Shown piece by piece: positions 59,791-64,000 of a stretch of DNA of 64,000 bases (position 1 is its first letter; each line of letters begins with the position of its first letter). Source of the DNA: Amycolatopsis sp. NBC_01488. Its GTDB lineage: Bacteria > Actinomycetota > Actinomycetes > Mycobacteriales > Pseudonocardiaceae. Both the position numbers and the translations under genes were made by a program. The stretch is from NCBI RefSeq assembly GCF_036227105.1, contig NZ_CP109434.1, forward strand, positions 1,182,001-1,246,000, in the 5' to 3' direction. Under the pieces are notes generated by a model. The model saw only the letters and a program-made list of their open reading frames with translations. It ran no database searches and was not told where the DNA came from.

Positions 59791-60417
59791 ATGACGGAGA
59801 TGACACGGCTGCAGCAACGTGGGGTGCGCCTGCCCCGGACGGAGCGCCGGGCCCAGCTCCTCGCCGCGGCGCAGCGCGTCTTCGCCGAGAACGGCTACCA
59901 CGCCGCCGCGATGGACGAGATCGCCGAAGTGGCCGGCGTCAGCAAGCCGGTGCTCTACCAGCACTTCCCCGGCAAGCTCGACCTGTACATCGCGCTGCTG
60001 GAGAGCCACGTCGACGAGCTGATCAAGCGCGTGCAGACGGCACTGGACTCCACGACGGAGAACCGGCAGCGCGTCCCGGCGACGGTCGGCGCGTTCTTCG
60101 ACTTCGTCAGCGAGGACGCGGGCGCGTTCCGGATGGTGTTCGAATCCGACCTGCGCGGCGAGCCCGCGGTCCAGGAAGCGGTCGACCGCGCGACGTCGGC
60201 GAGCGTGGACGCGATCACCGAGACGATCACGGCGGACGCGGGTCTCGACGAGGACAAGGCGCGGCTGCTGGCCGTCGGGCTGGTCGGGATGAGCCAGGTC
60301 AGCGCCCGGTTCTGGCTGCAGCACCACCAGTCGATGAGCCAGGAGGAAGCGGTGGCCCTCACCGCCAACCTCGCCTGGCGCGGCATCGGCGGCGGCTTCC
60401 CCCTCAAGGACTCCTGA
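59791..60417 (+). CDS. TetR-family regulator (Rv3208-like)
   Basis: A 208-residue regulator. HTH: RRAQLLAAAQRVFAENGYHAAAMDEIAEVAGVSKPVLYQHFPGKLDLYIALL, with the canonical YQHF helix. The C-terminal ligand domain is large and helical. The ATG at 59791 has GGGAG at ideal spacing; an in-frame ATG two codons earlier is a close alternative. It is placed after the DUF3152 gene as Rv3208 follows Rv3207c. It probably represses itself and the divergent hydrolase. Only eight bases separate its stop from the convergent hydrolase at 60426. Confidence 0.9.
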   Translation: MTEMTRLQQRGVRLPRTERRAQLLAAAQRVFAENGYHAAAMDEIAEVAGVSKPVLYQHFPGKLDLYIALLESHVDELIKRVQTALDSTTENRQRVPATVGAFFDFVSEDAGAFRMVFESDLRGEPAVQEAVDRATSASVDAITETITADAGLDEDKARLLAVGLVGMSQVSARFWLQHHQSMSQEEAVALTANLAWRGIGGGFPLKDS

Positions 60418-60425
60418 CCAGTCGA

Positions 60426-61337
60426 TCAGCGGCGGGCGGCCACCCGGACCAGGGCCGAGATGCGCCGGGCCACCTCGAACGGGCGTTCCTGCGGCAGCAT
60501 GTGGCCCGCGCCCGGGAAGCGCACGAACTCCGCGTGCGGCAGCTCGTCCGCGATCACCTTCGCGTGCGCCAGCGGGCAGAGCCGGTCCTTCTCCCCCGCC
60601 AGCACCACCGACGGCACGTCGCACAGCGCGCCCAGCCCGCCGACGCCGCGATGGGCCGCGATCGCGTCCAGGAACATCCCCGCGCTCGCCGGGTGCGCGC
60701 TCAGCAGCTGCTCGACGACGCTGTCCACCTGCTCGCGCCCCGGGCGAAGCCCGAACACCAGCCGCCGCGCGACCGAGCGGACCAGCCCCGGCCGCAGCCG
60801 CAGCGTGTCCGACCGCAGCCGGGCGAGCAGGCGCGCCACCCGCGGCTCGAAGCGCGTCACGCCGCGGCCGACCAGGCCCGGGAACCCGAGCGTCAGCTGG
60901 TCCATGTCCCCCGACGACGTCGCGACGAACGCCGCCCCCGCCAGCCGCTCGCGAACGAGAGCGGGGTGCCGTTCGGCGAGCACCATGAGCGTCATGCCGC
61001 CCATCGAATGGCCGGCCAGCACCAGCGGCCCTGCGGGGACGCGGTCGGCGATCAGCTCGGCCAGGTCGTCGGCCAGCCGCGAGATCGTCGCCGAGCCGGG
61101 GCGCGCGTGTGCCGAGCCGCCGTGACCGCGCAGGTCGTAGCGCAGGACGCGCACGCCGGGATCGAGGTGCGGCAGCACGAAGTCCCAGGTCCGGTGGTCC
61201 TGCGTCCAGCCGTGCACGAGCACCAGCGTGACCGCCGAGTCGGCCGGGCCCGATTCCGCGACGTGCAGCGCGGCGCCGTCGCTCGCGACGAACCGGTGCC
61301 CGAGCGACGGGTCCCGGAGCCGCGACGCGGTGGTCAC
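60426..61337 (-). CDS. Alpha/beta hydrolase
   Basis: A 303-residue hydrolase: HGWTQDHRTWDFVLPHL, DLRGHGGSAH, nucleophile motif GHSMGG, acid region VVLAGEKDRLCPLAHA and His in GAGHMLPQE. The GTG start overlaps the stop of the AurF-type gene (GTGA), so the two are co-translated. It could cleave an ester or lactone product of the diiron oxygenase. Not close in sequence to the hydrolase at 58701. Confidence 0.85.
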   Translation of the reverse strand: MTTASRLRDPSLGHRFVASDGAALHVAESGPADSAVTLVLVHGWTQDHRTWDFVLPHLDPGVRVLRYDLRGHGGSAHARPGSATISRLADDLAELIADRVPAGPLVLAGHSMGGMTLMVLAERHPALVRERLAGAAFVATSSGDMDQLTLGFPGLVGRGVTRFEPRVARLLARLRSDTLRLRPGLVRSVARRLVFGLRPGREQVDSVVEQLLSAHPASAGMFLDAIAAHRGVGGLGALCDVPSVVLAGEKDRLCPLAHAKVIADELPHAEFVRFPGAGHMLPQERPFEVARRISALVRVAARR

Positions 61338-62242
61338 CGGCCCGCCGGGAGCAGGAACGACTTGCGCCAGAAGTACTTCCCGGGCAGCCCGACCAGGCCG
61401 GACTCCTCGAGGAACGGCATGATCTTCTCCCCCGCCCACGCGATCGTCCCCTGCCAGTGCGGGTTGTTCAGCGCCGCCTCGACGCCGTCGCGCGGCCGGA
61501 TGCCGACCGCCTTGTAGACGTTCGGGTTGATGAACGCCCGCGTCACGAAGTACGAGATCAGCGCGATGATGAACTGCTGGTAGGCGATCTCGGCCTTCGA
61601 CAGCTTCGCCATCCCGCGCGTGACTTCTTCGCGGGCGAAGGTGACGTGCCGCGCCTCTTCCAGCACGTGGATCCGGTTGACCATCCGGACCAGCGGCTGG
61701 ACGCCGTCGTCGTTCATCTGCTCGCGCTGCAGCCGGTCGAGGACCTCCTCGGCGACCAGGATCGCGCCGTAGCGCGCCGGGCCGTAGGAGATCGTCGGCA
61801 TCAGCTTCGCCAGCTTCCGCAGCCATGGCACCGGGCCATACGCGGGACAGCCGATCCGCGACGCCATCCGCGCGAACATCGTCGAGTGCCGGCACTCGTC
61901 GGCGATCTCGGTGAGCGCGAACTGGGCGTGCGCGGACGTCGGGTCCTCTTCGTAGACCTCCTTGAGCAGCATCTGCATCAGGAGGATCTCGAACCACAGC
62001 CCGGTCGTCGCGACGCTCGCTACCTCGTGCTTGCCCAGCTCGATGCGCTGCTCGGGGGTCAGCTTCTCCCAGAGTTCGGTGCCGTAGAGCGAGGAGCGTT
62101 CGTCCAGGATGAAGCGCTTGCCCTCGACGAGCGGCGCCGTCCAGTCGATGTCGACGTCGGGGTCGTAGAACTTGTTCGCCGACGACTTCAGCAGGCGGTC
62201 CGCGGTCTTCTCGCGATCCGGTTCCTTCAGCGTCCGCGTCAT
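61334..62242 (-). CDS. AurF-type non-haem diiron protein
   Basis: A 302-residue ferritin-like helical protein. Diiron ligand motifs TEIADECRHS (Glu112, Glu116, His119) and LEEARHVTFAREE (Glu195, Glu196, His199) are present; a further EVA/E..H pair upstream (KHEVASVATTGLWFEIL) may add ligands. The family (AurF/CmlI/metal-dependent hydrolase-like) includes N-oxygenases and desaturase-like enzymes, so the substrate is open. GGAAGGGG precedes the ATG. It is divergent from a TetR gene with a perfect operator between them, and overlaps the alpha/beta hydrolase gene: a small regulated oxidation module. Confidence 0.8.
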   Translation of the reverse strand: MTRTLKEPDREKTADRLLKSSANKFYDPDVDIDWTAPLVEGKRFILDERSSLYGTELWEKLTPEQRIELGKHEVASVATTGLWFEILLMQMLLKEVYEEDPTSAHAQFALTEIADECRHSTMFARMASRIGCPAYGPVPWLRKLAKLMPTISYGPARYGAILVAEEVLDRLQREQMNDDGVQPLVRMVNRIHVLEEARHVTFAREEVTRGMAKLSKAEIAYQQFIIALISYFVTRAFINPNVYKAVGIRPRDGVEAALNNPHWQGTIAWAGEKIMPFLEESGLVGLPGKYFWRKSFLLPAGR

Positions 62243-62273
62243 TGCCGACACCCCTTCCGCAATGTGTAACTTG

Positions 62274-62288
62274 AGGTAACAGTTACCT
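62274..62288. promoter_or_regulatory. Perfect TetR operator between AurF-type and TetR genes
   Basis: AGGTAAC-A-GTTACCT is a perfect 15-base palindrome with a single central base, in an AT-rich pocket of a 55-base divergent gap. It lies 31 bases from the diiron gene start and nine from the TetR start, so one bound repressor could control both. Confidence 0.75.
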
Positions 62289-62297
62289 GTGCGTAGC

Positions 62298-63065
62298 ATG
62301 AGCCTCGTGATCGAACGTGTCAAGCGCTCCGGCAAGCAGCCCAGGTCCTCGTCGCGCGACGAGGAGGCGACCGGCGACGCCCGCCGCGACCGCTGGCGCA
62401 AGCACCGGATCGCGCGGCGCAAGGAGTTCGTCGAGGCCGCGCTGCGGGCCCTCGACACGCACGGCCCCGACCTCGGCATGGAGGACGTCGCCGCGGAGGC
62501 CGGCGTCACGAAACCGGTGCTGTACCGGCACTTCGACGACAAGGCCGACCTCTACGTTGCCCTCGGCCAGCGCGGCACGGAGATCCTCTTCGAGCGGCTG
62601 ATCCCGGCGATCAACGCGGAACTGGCGCCGGTCCCGCGGATCCGGATGGCGCTCGACGCGTTCTTCACGGTGATCGAGGAGCACCCGAACCTGTACCGGC
62701 TGCTGGCGCACGGGCGGCCGGAGAAGCCGGTGTCGTCGGACGTCGTGGCCGAGGACAAGGAACTGATCGCGACGGCGCTGACCGCGCTGCTCGGCGACTA
62801 CATGCGGATGTTCAACATGGACTCCGGCGCGGCCGAGCCGTGGGCGCACGGCATCGTCGGCATGGTCCAGAACACCGGCGAGTGGTGGCTGGACCGCCGC
62901 TCGATGGGCCGCGACGCGGTGGTCGAGTACCTGACGCAGATCATCTGGGCGGCGATCGACGGGCTGACCCGCCAGAACGGCGTGGTCATCGACCCCAACC
63001 AGCCGCTGGAAGCCAACAAGGTGGTCCAGCTGGGCCGCGCGGAGGGCCTGGAGGAGACGTCATGA
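62298..63065 (+). CDS. TetR-family regulator of the diiron module
   Basis: A 255-residue regulator. HTH: RKEFVEAALRALDTHGPDLGMEDVAAEAGVTKPVLYRHFDDKADLYVALGQRG. A basic 45-residue extension (IERVKRSGKQPRSSSRDEEATGDARRDRWRKHR) precedes the HTH, which is unusual for the family. Start options are GTG 62289, ATG 62298 and GTG 62307; the ATG is taken. The operator dyad immediately upstream points to autoregulation and control of the divergent diiron gene. Its stop overlaps the DUF4873 start. Confidence 0.88.
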   Translation: MSLVIERVKRSGKQPRSSSRDEEATGDARRDRWRKHRIARRKEFVEAALRALDTHGPDLGMEDVAAEAGVTKPVLYRHFDDKADLYVALGQRGTEILFERLIPAINAELAPVPRIRMALDAFFTVIEEHPNLYRLLAHGRPEKPVSSDVVAEDKELIATALTALLGDYMRMFNMDSGAAEPWAHGIVGMVQNTGEWWLDRRSMGRDAVVEYLTQIIWAAIDGLTRQNGVVIDPNQPLEANKVVQLGRAEGLEETS

Positions 63066-63379
63066 CCGAACACGACGAAGACGGCTACAGCGGCGAAGCG
63101 ACCTTGGTCGTCGACGGCGTCTCGCTGACGACGACGGTCGAGCTGCGCGGCTACTTCCAGCCGATCGACGGCTTCTACCGCTGGTACGGGCGGGTCGCGG
63201 TGAACGACGAGCTGACGAAGCTCGCCGGCGGCAAGAAGAAGGCCGTCGAGATCCGGGCGGGCTCCCACACGGCGACGGGCGAGCTTTCCGACCCGGACCC
63301 GTGGGGCCGCTACCGGATCATGGGAACGAGCACCCCGCCGTTCCCCGTGCCCACGACGCTGGAGGAGCTCAACGCCTGA
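63062..63379 (+). CDS. DUF4873 protein
   Basis: A 105-residue soluble protein of DUF4873: DGYSGEATLVVDGVSLTTTVELRGYFQPIDGFYRWYGRVA, then GSHTATGELSDPDPWGRYRIMGTSTPPFPVP. Elsewhere the domain is often attached to flavin monooxygenases, which suggests a substrate- or redox-partner role; here it stands alone after the TetR gene (ATGA overlap) opposite a diiron oxygenase gene. The reaction is not known. Confidence 0.82.
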   Translation: MTEHDEDGYSGEATLVVDGVSLTTTVELRGYFQPIDGFYRWYGRVAVNDELTKLAGGKKKAVEIRAGSHTATGELSDPDPWGRYRIMGTSTPPFPVPTTLEELNA

Positions 63380-63383
63380 AACG

Positions 63384-63419
63384 CCGTGAAGGCCTCCTCG
63401 ATCGAGGAGGCCTTCACGG
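63384..63419. terminator. Perfect 36-base palindromic terminator
   Basis: Arms CCGTGAAGGCCTCCTCGA and TCGAGGAGGCCTTCACGG form an 18-base perfect stem, five bases after the DUF4873 stop and before the convergent PNPOx-fold gene. Shares its outer stem with the moeZ terminator. Confidence 0.8.
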
Positions 63420-63467
63420 ACTTCGGAACCGGCCCGGCCACCCCGCGCGGTGGCCGCACCGGCCGGA

Positions 63468-63923
63468 TCAGGGGTGGCGCGGGCCCGGCAGCTCGCGTCC
63501 GGGCAGCCAGCCGTTCGGGATGTCCGTCGCCCGCCACCGGCGGACGCTCAGCCGGACCGCCGTGACCGGCGCGTCGAGGAACGGCGCCGCCTCCGGCACC
63601 TTGGCCACGAGCACCTCGCGCACCAGCGCGTCGTCTTCGGCCGGTACGACCTCGGCAAGGGCCTGGGCCTGCAGGAACGGCTGCATCGGCGAGCCCGTCG
63701 ACACCACCACCGACACGACCGGGTTCTCCCGGACCGCGGCCAGCGTGCGGCCCCGGTTTTCGAGCACCAGGTTCAGCGTGAACGGCCCCGACTCGGCGAA
63801 GTACACCCCGCCCACCCAGGGGCCGTCGCTGCCGGAAGTCGCGAGGAACATCGACTTGTGCGCGCTGAGGGTGTTCCGCACGAGATCCGCCACATCGCCG
63901 GCCAACGGCTCGACAGTGGTCAT
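63468..63923 (-). CDS. Pyridoxamine 5'-phosphate oxidase-fold protein
   Basis: A 151-residue split-barrel flavin-binding protein: LSAHKSMFLATSGSDGPWVGGVYFAESGPFTLNLVLENRGRTLAAVRENPVVSVVVS is the usual PNPOx-like beta-barrel core, followed by a helix and QAQALAEVVPAEDD. It could bind FMN, haem or F420; the sequence does not decide. It stands as a single gene near the right edge; the 77 bases beyond it show no clear feature. Confidence 0.8.
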   Translation of the reverse strand: MTTVEPLAGDVADLVRNTLSAHKSMFLATSGSDGPWVGGVYFAESGPFTLNLVLENRGRTLAAVRENPVVSVVVSTGSPMQPFLQAQALAEVVPAEDDALVREVLVAKVPEAAPFLDAPVTAVRLSVRRWRATDIPNGWLPGRELPGPRHP

Positions 63924-64000
63924 GATGTTCGCTCCCGGAGTCGTCCGTCCGGGTCCTGTGACACCGGATCGCCAGCCGAAGCTAGGCGGCGGCTCCCCGA

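Overview
The window is about 72% GC, almost fully coding, and rich in GTG starts and ATGA/GTGA start-stop overlaps. Gene content (AdnAB, MoeZ, exported chorismate mutase, DinB-like mycothiol-family protein, nas operon) and gene order point to an actinomycete of the Pseudonocardiaceae, most likely Amycolatopsis. From memory, the left edge (Nif3, PtpA, SURF1, CobD) mirrors Rv2230c-Rv2236c of Mycobacterium tuberculosis. The right half (NudC, K+ channel, AdnB, AdnA, MGMT-like, TIGR02569, MoeZ, DUF3152, TetR) mirrors Rv3199c-Rv3208. The window therefore looks like a vertically inherited backbone with accessory blocks set into it.

Layout. 1-4400: Nif3 fragment, secreted chorismate mutase, a tiny Cys-rich peptide, PtpA-type phosphatase, SURF1, an FMN-binding PaiB-like protein, a small secreted protein and CobD. 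4528-7181: gluconate uptake module (GntR repressor facing gluconokinase and a GntP permease, with twin operators between them). 7274-8106: ArsR-SRPBCC pair with a textbook promoter/operator. 8155-14903: one minus-strand operon for uptake and breakdown of an unknown glycoside (ROK regulator, lipoprotein, two permeases, GH4 glycosidase, BadF/GlcNAc-type kinase). 15133-18820: NudC and two M16 peptidase subunits.

19059-31999 is a cell-envelope block. A MoxR-DUF58-DUF4350-DUF4129-GDPD-like membrane operon contains two tiny tandemly duplicated coupled ORFs, and RDD, SpoIIM, DUF2207 and lectin-like secreted genes lie beside it. The block is bracketed by two paralogous neutral zinc metallopeptidases. 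32499-41145: K+ channel, DoxX-like protein, the AdnB/AdnA motor-nuclease pair and an alkyltransferase-like protein, with an unusual stop-to-stop repeat array at 34035-34166.

41251-54914 interrupts the mycobacterial gene order. It holds two HemD-type (uroporphyrinogen-III synthase) genes, WYL and TetR regulators, DUF3224, AlkZ-like and DinB-like proteins, and a complete assimilatory nitrate operon (nitrate reductase, FAD/Fe-S electron carrier, NarK transporter, NirB, NirD, HemD-winged helix) with a candidate GlnR box. 55202-63923 resumes the backbone: TIGR02569, MoeZ, DUF3152 metzincin-like protein, two alpha/beta hydrolases, two TetR regulators, an AurF-type diiron protein, DUF4873 and a PNPOx-fold protein.

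No stretch of more than 300 bases lacks a gene. The longest non-coding gaps are about 287 bases at 54915-55201 (nas promoter region), 238 bases at 18821-19058 and 229 bases at 14904-15132. No tRNA, rRNA, CRISPR array, insertion sequence or phage gene was seen. The most unusual signals are the mini-ORF chain (28813-28898), the Cys-rich 20-residue peptide (771-833), the repeat array at 34035-34166, and a stem sequence dispersed in three intergenic copies.
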